Assembly: GCA_002413395.1 (NCBI GenBank)
Contig: DHWX01000017.1
Location: 1 to 28,070 of the forward strand
Reading direction: 5' to 3'
DNA length: 28,070 nt
From: Polaromonas sp. UBA5171
GTDB lineage: Bacteria; Pseudomonadota; Gammaproteobacteria; Burkholderiales; Burkholderiaceae_C
The notes under the pieces: model-generated
The model's database searches: none
Seen by the model: only the letters and a program-made list of their open reading frames with translations
What the model was told of the DNA's origin: nothing
Program-made: the position numbers and the translations under genes
In this document: in pieces, positions 15,840-24,817 of the stretch
Layout: each line of letters opens with the position of its first letter
How positions within the stretch are numbered: position 1 is the stretch's first letter

Positions 15840-18224
15840 TTACGACGGTTGCGCGGGGGTTGCCGCGCCCCACTGCCAGTTGCGGATCTCCGGCATGTCT
15901 TCACCGTGCTGGTCGATGTACTGCTTGTGCTCGATCAGTTTGTCCTTGAGCCGCTGCTTCAGATAAATACCCTTGTCGCCAGTCTGGGGCAAGCGGTCGA
16001 TGGTGTCCATGACGAGATGGAAGCGGTCCAGATCGTTCAGTACCGTCATGTCGAAGGGCGTGGTGATGGTGCCCTCTTCCTTGTAGCCGCGGACGTGGAT
16101 GTTGTCGTGGTTGGTGCGGCGGTAGGTCAGTCGGTGGATCAGCCACGGGTAGGCATGAAAGGCAAAAATGACCGGCTTGTCCTTCGTGAACAGTTCGTCG
16201 AAATCCGTGTCGCTTAGCCCGTGGGGGTGCTCGGTCTGCGGCTGCAGCTTGAACAGATCGACGATGTTGACCACGCGGATTTTCAGCTCGGGCAGATGCG
16301 CGCGCATGATGGAGACGGCGGCAAGCGTCTCCAGCGTGGGCACATCGCCACAACAGGCCATGACCACGTCGGGGGCAGCACCCTGGTCGTTGCTGGCCCA
16401 TTGCCAGATGCCGATGCCTTCGGTGCAGTGTTTGACGGCGGCGTCCATCGTCAGCCACTGCGGCGCTGGGTGCTTGCCCGCAATCACGACGTTGACGTAG
16501 CGCCGACTGCGCAGGCAGTGGTCCATCACGGAAAGCAGGCAGTTGGCATCCGGGGGCAAATATACACGGACAATCTCCGCCTTCTTGTTGGCCACCACGT
16601 CGATGAAACCGGGATCCTGATGGGTGAAGCCGTTGTGGTCCTGGCGCCAGACATGCGAGGCCAGCAGGTAGTTGAGCGAGGCGATCTTGCGCCGCCACGG
16701 CAGCTGTGATGTGACTTTCAACCATTTGGCGTGCTGGTTGAACATCGAATCGACGATGTGAATAAAAGCCTCGTAGCAGTTGAAGAGCCCATGCCGCCCA
16801 GTGAGCAGGTAGCCCTCGAGCCAGCCCTCGCATTGGTGCTCGCTGAGCATCGAGTCGAGCACCCTTCCGGTTGGGGCGAGGAATTCGTCGTTCGGCACGG
16901 TCGCGGCATCCCATTGGCGGTTGGTCGTTTCAAACAGCGCTTCCAGGCCATTGGAGAGCGTCTCGTCGGGCCCAAAGATCCGGAAGTTGCGCTGCTCGTC
17001 GTTCAGCTTCGCCACATCGCGCAGGAATGGCCCGAGCACATGGGTGTCGCCGATGCCGGGTGCTCCCGGCGCAGGCACGTCGGCCGCGTAGTCGCAGAAG
17101 TCCGGCATGCGCAGGTCGCGCAGCAGCATGCCGCCGTTGGCGTGGGGATTGGCGCCCATGCGCCGTTCGCCCTTGGGCGCAAGCTCGGCCAATTCCGCTT
17201 TCAGGCGGCCCTCGTCATCGAAGAGTTCCTCCGGCCGGTAGCTTCTCAGCCAGTCTTCCAGCAGCTTGAGATGTTCGGGATGGGCGTTTGGGTGGAGCGG
17301 CACCTGGTGCGCCCGGAAAGTGCCTTCGACCTGCAGACCATCGACAACCTTCGGTCCGGTCCAGCCTTTGGGTGACGCCAGAACGATCATCGGCCAGCGC
17401 GGACGTGTAAGGTTGCCGTGGACGCGGGCATCCTGCTGTATGGCCTTGATGCTCTTCACCGCAGCGTCGAGCGCCGAGGCCATGGCCTCGTGCATCAGCG
17501 CGGGCTCGTGACCCTCGACGAAGATGGGCGTCCAGCCATAGCCGCGGAGCAACTGTTCCAGCTCCTCGCGCGTGATGCGGGCGAGGACGGTGGGGTTGGA
17601 AATCTTGTAGCCGTTGAGATGCAGGATCGGCAGCACCGCACCGTCGCTGACCGGATCGAGGAACTTGTTGGAATGCCAGGCCGTAGCCAGCGGCCCGGTT
17701 TCCGCTTCGCCGTCACCGACGACGCAGGCGACGACGAGCTCGGGATTGTCGAACACCGCCCCGAACGAATGGCTGAGCGAATAGCCGAGCTCGCCGCCCT
17801 CGTGGATCGAGCCCGGACATTCCGGCGAGGCGTGGCTGGGAATGCCGCCGGGAAACGAAAACTGCATAAAGAGCTTCTGAAGCCCGGCCTCATCCTGGCC
17901 GATGTCGGGATAGACCTCGCTGTAAGTACCCTCGAGATAGGTGTTGCCGACGACGGCCGGGCCGCCGTGCCCGGGGCCGGAGACGTAAATCATGTTCAGG
18001 TCATATTTCTTGATGATCCGGTTCAGGTGCACATAAATGAAGTTCTGCCCGGGGGTCGTGCCCCAGTGCCCGAGCAGCATGTGCTTCACGTCCGCGAGCG
18101 CCAGCGGCCGTTTGAGCAGCGGATTGTCGTAAAGATAAATCTGGCCAACCGACAGATAGTTGGCGGCACGCCAGTAGGCATCGATCTTGTGAAGCAGTTC
18201 AGGTGTGAGGGTGTTGGTTTTCAT
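15840..18224 (-). CDS. xfp: Xylulose-5-P/fructose-6-P phosphoketolase
   Basis: Thiamine-diphosphate enzyme that splits xylulose-5-P (and often fructose-6-P) with phosphate to acetyl-P plus glyceraldehyde-3-P (or erythrose-4-P). The 794 residues are the normal length. Seen: YLSVGQIYL (24-32), GHWGTTPG (52-59), SGPGHGGPA (82-90), the EGGELGYSL signature (142-150), the cofactor motif GDGEAETGP (170-178), HLNGYKISNPTVLARI, and the C-terminal domain ending HGEDMPEIRNWQW. ATG 18224 has GGGGA 9 bases upstream. The first gene of the xfp-to-pgm operon, it complements ackA, which lies one operon upstream and would turn acetyl-P into acetate and ATP. Confidence 0.97.
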   Translation of the reverse strand: MKTNTLTPELLHKIDAYWRAANYLSVGQIYLYDNPLLKRPLALADVKHMLLGHWGTTPGQNFIYVHLNRIIKKYDLNMIYVSGPGHGGPAVVGNTYLEGTYSEVYPDIGQDEAGLQKLFMQFSFPGGIPSHASPECPGSIHEGGELGYSLSHSFGAVFDNPELVVACVVGDGEAETGPLATAWHSNKFLDPVSDGAVLPILHLNGYKISNPTVLARITREELEQLLRGYGWTPIFVEGHEPALMHEAMASALDAAVKSIKAIQQDARVHGNLTRPRWPMIVLASPKGWTGPKVVDGLQVEGTFRAHQVPLHPNAHPEHLKLLEDWLRSYRPEELFDDEGRLKAELAELAPKGERRMGANPHANGGMLLRDLRMPDFCDYAADVPAPGAPGIGDTHVLGPFLRDVAKLNDEQRNFRIFGPDETLSNGLEALFETTNRQWDAATVPNDEFLAPTGRVLDSMLSEHQCEGWLEGYLLTGRHGLFNCYEAFIHIVDSMFNQHAKWLKVTSQLPWRRKIASLNYLLASHVWRQDHNGFTHQDPGFIDVVANKKAEIVRVYLPPDANCLLSVMDHCLRSRRYVNVVIAGKHPAPQWLTMDAAVKHCTEGIGIWQWASNDQGAAPDVVMACCGDVPTLETLAAVSIMRAHLPELKIRVVNIVDLFKLQPQTEHPHGLSDTDFDELFTKDKPVIFAFHAYPWLIHRLTYRRTNHDNIHVRGYKEEGTITTPFDMTVLNDLDRFHLVMDTIDRLPQTGDKGIYLKQRLKDKLIEHKQYIDQHGEDMPEIRNWQWGAATPAQPS

Positions 18225-18329
18225 TGTCTAGGTTCCCCGAGTTAGCCGGGTTTTAGGGCACAGGATATCCGGCATGGTTTTCATTTCAGGGTGAACAGCG
18301 CACTTCACTGGCAGGTATTGAACGCACGA

Positions 18330-18464
18330 TCATTTCTTGTTCTGGTTGTTAATCATCACCAGCAAGACAACCACCAGTACGCCGATCACCGTCCAAATCT
18401 ACATCCCTCCACCCATTGAGCCGCCCGACCAGTTATTCATCCATCCGTCTGTATGGTTCAACAC
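18330..18464 (-). pseudogene. Small Gly/Met-rich membrane protein, interrupted by amber TAG
   Basis: From GTG 18464 (AAGGA 5 bases upstream) the frame reads 21 codons ending SGGSMGGGM, then TAG (18401-18399), then IWTVIGVLVVVLLVMINNQNKK and TGA at 18330. The two parts form one typical microprotein: a Gly/Met/Trp-rich lead, a single membrane helix and a basic tail. The stop stands where Trp would be natural (TGG to TAG). It lies 47 bases after copB, and small proteins of this look occur beside copper ATPases in my experience of the family, so a metal-related role is possible. It may be inactivated, read through in part, or the TAG may be a sequence error. Internal GTG codons after the stop could restart a shorter peptide. 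Confidence 0.5.
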
Positions 18465-18511
18465 GAAATTCCTTACGTTGTGCTGCGATCAAACTATCAT
18501 CTGAAATCCTG

Positions 18512-20683
18512 TTACCGTTTTATTTTCAGCATCCGCGCATTGATGGCAACAATCACCGTACTTGCAGCCATCAGTGCTGCACCCACAGCGGGTGTGAGCA
18601 CCACGCCCCACGCGTAAAGTGCGCCGGCTGCCAGCGGAATAGCAACGACGTTGTAGCCCGTGGCCCAGACGAGGTTCTGTATCATCTTGCGATAGGTGGC
18701 ACGGGAGAGCTGCACGATGGCCACGACATCCAGCGGATTGCTGCGCACCAGAATCACGTCGGCAGTTTCCACTGCCACATCGGAACCGGCACCGATGGCG
18801 ATGCCCACATCGGCCTGTGCCAGCGCCGGGGCATCGTTCACGCCGTCGCCGGTCATGGCCACCAACACGCCCCGGGATTGGACCTCTTTCACTTTGGCGG
18901 CTTTGTCCTGCGGCAGGACTTCGGCGAAGTATTCATCCAGTCCGAGTTGGTCCGAGACCCATTTGGCCGTGGCCTTGTTATCGCCGGTAAGCATCATGCA
19001 GCGGATGTTCAAGGCCTTCAGCGCATCGATGGCCTGCTTCGCCTCGGGTCGGACGATGTCGGCGAGGGCGATCGCCCCTTTCAATTGTCCATCTACTAGG
19101 ACAAACACAACCGTCTTGCCTTGAGCTTGCAGCGGTTCAATGCGCTGATCGGTGAGCGCGATATTCTGTTCGTGCAAAAAACCCGGGCTAACCACTTTGA
19201 CCTCTTTGCCATCGACCCTGCCTTCGGCGCCTTTGCCCGGGATGCTTTTGAAATTTTCTACCGGCAATTTGTCTTCCGAAGAATCGGCGATGGCCTTGGC
19301 GATCGGGTGTTCGGAATTCGCGTCAACGGAAGCCGCATATTTGCGCAGCGTGTCTTCGTCCATGTCCTGCGCCAGCAACAGTGTGTCGGTCACACCGAAG
19401 CGGCCCTCGGTCAGGGTGCCGGTCTTGTCAAAAATGATGGCCTGCAGTTTTCGGGCGCTTTCAAATGCAGAGCGATTGCGAATCAGCAGGCCGTTGCCTG
19501 CGGCCAGGGCCGTGGAGACGGCCACCACCAGCGGCACTGCCAGACCGAGCGCATGCGGACAGGTGATCACCATCACCGTCACCGCGCGTTCAATGGCGAA
19601 GGCCAACTCCTGGTTCATGAACACCAGCCAGACGAGGAAGGTAATGGCGCCGCCACCCAGGCCAATGAGGGTAAGCCACATCGCGGCGGTGTCGGCAAGG
19701 GTTTGGGTTTTCGACTTGCTTTCCTGGGCCTGTTTGACCAGGTCGATGACCTGCGACAGAAACGAATCCTTGCCGGTGCCTTTGACCTCGATGGTAAGCG
19801 AGCCCTCGCCATTGATGGAACCGCCAATGACCTTGCCGCCGGCCTTCCTGGCCACCGGAGTTGATTCCCCGGTAAGCATCGCCTCATTGACCGAGCTTTC
19901 GCCCTCGACGACGACGCCGTCCGCGGGAATTTTCTCGCCGGGTTTAATCAGGACTTTGTCATTCACCGCCAGTTCGCCCAGGGGCACGTCTTTTATGCCG
20001 CCATCGGGCATGAGCTTGTGCGCGTCTGAGGGCATGAGTTTGGCCAGCGCCTCCAGCGCCTTCGAGGCGCCCATCACCGAGTTCATCTCGATCCAGTGCC
20101 CCAGCAACATGATGTCAACCAAGGTGGCCAGCTCCCAGAAGAACACCTCGCCAGTCAGGCCGAACACCACCGCACTGCTGTATAGATAGGCGGTGCTGAT
20201 AGCGACCGCGACCAGGGTCATCATTCCGGGTTGCAGGGACTTGAGTTCCTCGACCAAACCTTTGAGGAACGGCCAGCCGCCATACCAGAAGACCGCGGAA
20301 GAAAAGCCGAACAGGACATAGGCATCGCCGGAAAATTTGATGGCTCCGCCCAGGCCGACCAGTGTTTGCAGCATCGGCGAGAGCACGAGAATCGGCAGGG
20401 TCAAAACCAGCGAGATCCAGAAGCGCTTGCGGAAGTCCGCAGCCATGTGAGCATGGTGATTTTGATGGCCTTGGTGGTCGTGATGATCTTGGCCCTGCTC
20501 GTCCATGTGCATGTGGTCGGGATGCTTTAACCTGGCTTCCGCCCCCAGCCAATTTTGCTCGGCATGTCCTTGGGGTTTGCCTTCTTTCGTGTAGATGGCG
20601 TAGGCCTGTTTGGCTACTTCATCTTGCGTCGGATGTGTAGGGGGATCTTCTTTGGTCGTGTGTTCGTGATCATGTTCGTTCAT
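18512..20683 (-). CDS. copB: Copper-type P1B ATPase (CopB, CPH motif) with a DUF2934-like N-terminus
   Basis: A metal-exporting ATPase of the inner membrane. The chosen start is ATG 20683 (MNEHDHEH), with AAGAG 8 bases upstream; GTG 20692 is poorer. Of 723 residues, the first 80 are His-rich (HDHEH, HPDHMHM, HHDHQGHQNHHAH) and include AKQAYAIYTKEGKPQGHAEQNWLGAEARL (about 24-52), which fits the DUF2934 pattern. Then come eight membrane segments, TGES (about 271-274), the metal-site motif TCPHALG (CPH 375-377, as in CopB/P1B-3 pumps for Cu), DKTGTLT (Asp419), and GDGVNDAPALAQADVGIAIGAGSDVA. There is no N-terminal CXXC domain. It starts 29 bases after ackA, so it is cotranscribed with acetate and pentose phosphate genes, which is unusual. 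Confidence 0.93.
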   Translation of the reverse strand: MNEHDHEHTTKEDPPTHPTQDEVAKQAYAIYTKEGKPQGHAEQNWLGAEARLKHPDHMHMDEQGQDHHDHQGHQNHHAHMAADFRKRFWISLVLTLPILVLSPMLQTLVGLGGAIKFSGDAYVLFGFSSAVFWYGGWPFLKGLVEELKSLQPGMMTLVAVAISTAYLYSSAVVFGLTGEVFFWELATLVDIMLLGHWIEMNSVMGASKALEALAKLMPSDAHKLMPDGGIKDVPLGELAVNDKVLIKPGEKIPADGVVVEGESSVNEAMLTGESTPVARKAGGKVIGGSINGEGSLTIEVKGTGKDSFLSQVIDLVKQAQESKSKTQTLADTAAMWLTLIGLGGGAITFLVWLVFMNQELAFAIERAVTVMVITCPHALGLAVPLVVAVSTALAAGNGLLIRNRSAFESARKLQAIIFDKTGTLTEGRFGVTDTLLLAQDMDEDTLRKYAASVDANSEHPIAKAIADSSEDKLPVENFKSIPGKGAEGRVDGKEVKVVSPGFLHEQNIALTDQRIEPLQAQGKTVVFVLVDGQLKGAIALADIVRPEAKQAIDALKALNIRCMMLTGDNKATAKWVSDQLGLDEYFAEVLPQDKAAKVKEVQSRGVLVAMTGDGVNDAPALAQADVGIAIGAGSDVAVETADVILVRSNPLDVVAIVQLSRATYRKMIQNLVWATGYNVVAIPLAAGALYAWGVVLTPAVGAALMAASTVIVAINARMLKIKR

Positions 20684-20712
20684 GGCATGCACTCTTTTTT
20701 CGGTTTACTGGC

Positions 20713-21936
20713 TCACTTGGCATGAGCGCCGAGTCCGATGACTTTGCACACGGCGCGAGCAATCGTCAGCTCCTCATCCGTGCGAATGACGCGCACAACA
20801 ACATGACCGCCCATTGCAGAAATCACGTCTTCATTCGCCGCATTTCGCTTTTCATCAATTTCAATTCCAAGAAATTCCAAGCCATCGCAGATCCGAGCAC
20901 GAATGACTGGTGCGTTCTCACCGATGCCGCCCGCAAACACTATTGTGTCCAGTCCGCCCAGCGCTGCCGTGTATGCACCGATCCATTTTTTGACCTGGTA
21001 GCAAAACAGCGCGACCGCTTCAGCGGCGCGCACATCATGCGCCTCGCACTCCAGCAGGTCGCGCATGTCGGAACTGGTTTCGGATATGCCGAGCAACCCG
21101 GACCGGGAGTTGGTCATCTCGTTGAATTGTTTTGCGCTCATTTTTTCAGTGCGCGCCAGATACCAGACCAGTCCGGGATCGAGATCGCCGGAGCGGGTGC
21201 TCATGGGCACGCCTGCAGTCGGGGTGAAGCCCATGCTGGTGTCTATGCTCTTGCCATCACGCACCGCAGCCAGGCTGGCGCCATTGCCGAGGTGCGCCAG
21301 GATCACGCATCCCTTTGTTGCAGCCGGGTCGCCGAGGCTGGCGAGTTCCTCCATCAGGAATTCATATGACAAGCCGTGAAATCCGTAGCGTTTTATACCC
21401 TGCGCTTCATAGCGGCGCGGGATCGTCAGCAACTGCGCCACGCGGGGGAGGTCATGATGAAAAGCCGTGTCGAAACACGCCACCTGGTTCATATCCGGAA
21501 ATCGGCGATGAAAAGCGTCTGTCAATAAGATTTCCTCTGGCAAATGCTCGGGATCAAACGGACTGAGCTGACGCAAGTCTTCAATCATTTCCGGCGTGAT
21601 GCGTTGCGGTTTCCAGTACTTTGGCCCGCCATGCACCACGCGATGTCCCACTGCCGCCAGCGCGCGGTGTTCGATATGTTGCTCAATCCAGTCCAACAGC
21701 AGTGCCACCGCGGCCGGGTGGTTCGGTACCGTCATGGGACGCGAGAAGTCATCTGCCGGGCTCAAACCCCTGACGGCGAAACGACCGATCGCAAGACCCA
21801 CTCCTTCAATCTTTCCTCCCAATGTTCGCGTCAACGACTCGTCCAGGTCGAACAACGCAAACTTGATGCTCGACGAACCGGCATTGATCGTCAGGATGGA
21901 GCGTGCAGGTTTGGAATTCATGGCCAGTCCCGTCAT
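20713..21936 (-). CDS. ackA: Acetate kinase
   Basis: Converts acetyl-phosphate and ADP to acetate and ATP. The 407 residues are normal for the family. Seen: the ASKHA phosphate loop INAGSSSIKFALF near the start, GHRVVHGG, FDTAFH, YGFHGLSYEF, HLGNGASLAAV with the following GFTPTAGVPMSTRSGDLDPG, and the FAGGIGENAPVIR segment. ATG 21936 overlaps the DUF488 stop as ATGA; a second ATG at 21921 (MNSKP) is possible. No phosphotransacetylase gene is seen, so its acetyl-P would come from phosphoketolase, making this the ATP-yielding step of that route. Confidence 0.96.
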   Translation of the reverse strand: MTGLAMNSKPARSILTINAGSSSIKFALFDLDESLTRTLGGKIEGVGLAIGRFAVRGLSPADDFSRPMTVPNHPAAVALLLDWIEQHIEHRALAAVGHRVVHGGPKYWKPQRITPEMIEDLRQLSPFDPEHLPEEILLTDAFHRRFPDMNQVACFDTAFHHDLPRVAQLLTIPRRYEAQGIKRYGFHGLSYEFLMEELASLGDPAATKGCVILAHLGNGASLAAVRDGKSIDTSMGFTPTAGVPMSTRSGDLDPGLVWYLARTEKMSAKQFNEMTNSRSGLLGISETSSDMRDLLECEAHDVRAAEAVALFCYQVKKWIGAYTAALGGLDTIVFAGGIGENAPVIRARICDGLEFLGIEIDEKRNAANEDVISAMGGHVVVRVIRTDEELTIARAVCKVIGLGAHAK

Positions 21937-22526
21937 GGCGGAGGGTCCAGCGGCGATGGCTTCCCTGGACTGCTCTGTGAAGTTTCAGCCGGGTAGGTGA
22001 TACGCAAGCCGTGGACCTTGGCAAAGGACGTGAGGGCATGAACCTTGGAGCTGGTTGCGCTCAGAATGTCTTCGCTGGGGATTCCGTGAACCAGCAACGC
22101 ATCCGCGATGAGCGAACGATGACATCGCCATGGCACGGCTTCGGCGCACATCACCGCGACCCTCTCCCGGTTTGCCAATTGGATCAATTGCTGGATCGCC
22201 TGCTCAAACTCCGCCGATTGCATGTAATCTGCGTAGCCGCGAAAAGAGGCGTTGCGCCAGCCCACATTGAGCGAGTCGCGTGTTGTGTGACGCAGGCCAC
22301 CAAGTTCTTGCCTGTGCACGTAGCCAATGCCCGCAGTTTTCAGCGAAGCGGGCAGGCTGTCGCGATTGAACTGGGGATTGTGCCTCGAACGCGGCACCGT
22401 GCGCACATCGACCACAAGCGTTACAGAGTGAGCCTGAAGCAAGCGGATGAATTCCTCGATCGTGCGCGTGGAATGGCCAATCGTGAAAACGCAGGGCCTG
22501 GCTGGTTTCACGAGAGGCCCTCGCAT
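21933..22526 (-). CDS. DUF488 family protein
   Basis: A 197-residue protein of the DUF488 family, whose biochemical function is unknown. The family pattern is clear: FTIGHSTRTIEEFIRLL (14-30), VVDVRTVPRSRHNPQF (about 38-53), LGGLR, and the conserved cysteine region CAEAVPWRCHRSLIADALL. The C-terminal 20 residues are Pro/Ser-rich. It is wedged between a 61-residue ORF (19-base overlap) and ackA (4-base overlap), so it is certainly part of the operon. DUF488 genes often travel with stress and metal genes; nothing in the sequence shows a direct link to sugar metabolism. Confidence 0.85.
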   Translation of the reverse strand: MRGPLVKPARPCVFTIGHSTRTIEEFIRLLQAHSVTLVVDVRTVPRSRHNPQFNRDSLPASLKTAGIGYVHRQELGGLRHTTRDSLNVGWRNASFRGYADYMQSAEFEQAIQQLIQLANRERVAVMCAEAVPWRCHRSLIADALLVHGIPSEDILSATSSKVHALTSFAKVHGLRITYPAETSQSSPGKPSPLDPPP

Positions 22527-22693
22527 GATTCGGAAAATTGCATTTGACGCGCGGCCATTTTGCTGCGGGTGGAAGCGGAAAATTCCACGAACTCATCGGG
22601 TTGGAACTTCCGGATTCGATGCGAATTCAGTTCATGCCGCTGGCTGCAGACCACGGCTATTTTCAATCCATGCCCTTGTGGGTTCGCTTTCAT
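22508..22693 (-). CDS. Small hypothetical protein between HAD and DUF488 genes
   Basis: A 61-residue ORF that I do not recognise. It looks real because its ATG (22693) overlaps the HAD gene stop by 4 bases (ATGA), the same junction type used by its neighbours, and its stop runs 19 bases into the DUF488 gene. It fills what would otherwise be a gap in a gene-tight operon. The sequence is basic and soluble-looking: a short strand (LKIAVVCSQRHEL), a mixed middle (IRKFQPDEFVEFSAST) and a Lys/Arg/Gln-rich end, with no signal peptide or membrane segment. It has two cysteines (16 and 57). Confidence 0.55.
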   Translation of the reverse strand: MKANPQGHGLKIAVVCSQRHELNSHRIRKFQPDEFVEFSASTRSKMAARQMQFSESCEGLS

Positions 22694-23409
22694 GGTGCCT
22701 GCTGTTCCACATTTCCGGCTGAGGCAACGCCGAGCAAGGTCGGCAAATCACAATCAATCATCTCGCCAATGTGCTCGACCATGATGTCAGCGGGCGGATA
22801 GGTGGCGACATTCCTTGCATCCAGCGCGTAATGCCCCTGGCGTGGAAAGACCGTCGTCAACCGGTTGCCCAGGATATCTTTCATTGCCGCCAGAATGCGC
22901 AGCTTGTCGTCCACCATGACGTAATGACGGGCTGGGTAGAGACTCTGGACGGCATCGAGCATCTGCTCCTTGTGGAGATAAATCAGCACCCGCCCCTCGA
23001 CCGCGTCCCACAATCCCGATCGCTGCGTCTTGCGCGGCTGGAACACCACATCGCCATCCGACAGGATGACCGTCGGGCCCCAAGTGCGAAGATGCCGGAG
23101 CACATTGATGGCGCCGGGATAAAGCCGCGTCGCGAACGGATAGTCCACCAGAAACGAAGACATCAGCAGCAGCCGCGGGTCGTTCAGCTTCCCCAGCCGA
23201 TAGCGCTGCAAGGCACCCAGATAGTCCGCATACCCGAGCTCAGCGCGCAGCGCTTCGAAAATTTCCCAGTACCGGTCACGGCTGTCGCGGCCAAACGTCT
23301 TCCGCAAATGATCGTCAAGGTCCGCCACAATGCGATCGTTGTCGATCAGTGTGTTGTCCACATCGAGCAGAAACACCACGTTTTCGGGTACTGTCATGCG
23401 GCCTCGCAT
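22690..23409 (-). CDS. HAD-superfamily hydrolase
   Basis: A 239-residue haloacid-dehalogenase-type hydrolase, probably a phosphatase. Seen: motif I DVDNT (16-20, nucleophile Asp16 and acid Asp18), a helical cap (about 30-95), motif II ILSDGD, a lysine near KTQRSG or HKEQ, and motif III VMVDDKLRIL with paired aspartates. The zwf stop TAA overlaps this ATG by one base (TAATG); ATG 23397, preceded by GAGG, is an alternative start. It sits directly after zwf, where many bacteria have 6-phosphogluconolactonase (pgl), but it does not resemble that enzyme. Its substrate is unknown; a sugar phosphate is a reasonable guess from context. Confidence 0.85.
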   Translation of the reverse strand: MRGRMTVPENVVFLLDVDNTLIDNDRIVADLDDHLRKTFGRDSRDRYWEIFEALRAELGYADYLGALQRYRLGKLNDPRLLLMSSFLVDYPFATRLYPGAINVLRHLRTWGPTVILSDGDVVFQPRKTQRSGLWDAVEGRVLIYLHKEQMLDAVQSLYPARHYVMVDDKLRILAAMKDILGNRLTTVFPRQGHYALDARNVATYPPADIMVEHIGEMIDCDLPTLLGVASAGNVEQQAP

Positions 23410-24812
23410 TACTCTGTCGGTAGGGGGTTGTGCCAGCAGCCATCTGGCGCGATCAGCGCATCAGCGTCTTTTGGCCCCCAACTGCCGCGCCTGTAAGGGC
23501 GGGTCGGGTGGTGCGTCTTCAACACGGGATCAACCACGGCCCAGGCGGCCTCTACTGCGTCCTGGCGGATGAACAATGCGCCGTCGCCAGCCACGGCGTC
23601 TCCCAATAGCCGTTCATAGGGTGATTCTTCTCCCGGTTGTTCATCAAGCAGGTAGAGCTCACGCTGATCGCCGACAAATTCTTTGCCGGCCCGCTTGACG
23701 CGGGCCGCAAGGGCGATGGCCGAATTGGGCGAGAGCCGGAAGCGCAGATAGTTCGCTTCACAACTCACCGGTGCCGAATCGGTAAAAAGCCTTTGCGGGG
23801 GTGGTTTGAGCTGAACCAGTACTTCGGTGGCGGTCACAGCCAGGCATTTTCCTGAGCGCAGGTACCAGGGCACCCCGTCCCAGCGCCACGAGTCGATAAA
23901 AAGCCGCAACGCACAAAACGTTTCCACATCGGAGTCATTCGCCACGCCCGACTCTTTCCGGTAGCCGGTGTACTGGCCGCGCACCACGTCGGCTGGCTGC
24001 AGCGGGCGCATGGCCTGAAAGACCTTGCTGCTCTCGCCTTGGACAGCGCCATACCCCTGATAGGCCGGCGGTTCCATGGCCAGCAGAGCGACAATCTGGA
24101 ACAGGTGGTTCTGGATCACATCGCGCAGACAGCCGGAGCTTTCATAAAATGCGCCGCGCCCTTTCACGTCAAAATCCTCGGACAGCGTGATCTGGACGCT
24201 GGCCACGTTGTTCCGGTTCCAGATCGGCTCCAGAAAGGAATTGGCGAAGCGGAAATAAAGGATATTCATGATCGCCTCCTTGCCGAGGAAGTGGTCGATG
24301 CGGAAAATTGAATCTTCCGGGAATACCGATTGCGCGATGTGGTTGAGCTTGCGCGCGGAGGCCAGGTCGCGTCCGAACGGTTTTTCAACGATGACGCGCG
24401 CATTCGCAGCCAAACTCGCCTTTCCGAGACCCTGGATGACAGTGGCGAACAAGAAAGGCGGTATGGCCAGGTAATGGGCCGGGTGCCTGGACTTTCCCAA
24501 CGCGTTTTTGATCGCCGTGAACGTTGCGGCATCGTTATAGTCCCCGCTCACATAGTTGAGCCGCGACAGCAGGTGATCGAGGGCGCGCCGGTCATCAATT
24601 TTGCCAACAGCCCTGATGCTGTCGGTCGCCCGCTTGCGAAGTTGCGTTAGCGTCCATGGCGAAGACGCAACTCCGATCACCGGCATATCGAAAGTGCCCC
24701 GTTGGGCCATCGCGTAGAGTGCCGGGAAGATTTTTTTGTAGACCAGATCACCGGTCACACCGAAAAGCACCAGCGCGTCGGAACGCACTGCATGACCGCT
24801 GGTTTTTCCCAT
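23409..24812 (-). CDS. zwf: Glucose-6-phosphate dehydrogenase
   Basis: Oxidises glucose-6-P to 6-phosphogluconolactone, the entry to the oxidative pentose phosphate route. The chosen start is ATG 24812 (MGKTSG), 467 residues; TTG 24821 would overlap the gnd stop but is a weak start. Seen: the dinucleotide loop GVTGDLV (18-24, where GASGDL is usual), IVEKPFG (about 141-147), and the active-site signature RIDHFLGKE (171-179). The C-terminal beta domain includes RSGKCL. Length is a little shorter than E. coli Zwf (491). It lies immediately after gnd; no lactonase gene is seen in the window. Confidence 0.96.
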   Translation of the reverse strand: MGKTSGHAVRSDALVLFGVTGDLVYKKIFPALYAMAQRGTFDMPVIGVASSPWTLTQLRKRATDSIRAVGKIDDRRALDHLLSRLNYVSGDYNDAATFTAIKNALGKSRHPAHYLAIPPFLFATVIQGLGKASLAANARVIVEKPFGRDLASARKLNHIAQSVFPEDSIFRIDHFLGKEAIMNILYFRFANSFLEPIWNRNNVASVQITLSEDFDVKGRGAFYESSGCLRDVIQNHLFQIVALLAMEPPAYQGYGAVQGESSKVFQAMRPLQPADVVRGQYTGYRKESGVANDSDVETFCALRLFIDSWRWDGVPWYLRSGKCLAVTATEVLVQLKPPPQRLFTDSAPVSCEANYLRFRLSPNSAIALAARVKRAGKEFVGDQRELYLLDEQPGEESPYERLLGDAVAGDGALFIRQDAVEAAWAVVDPVLKTHHPTRPYRRGSWGPKDADALIAPDGCWHNPLPTE

Positions 24813-24817
24813 TTCAG

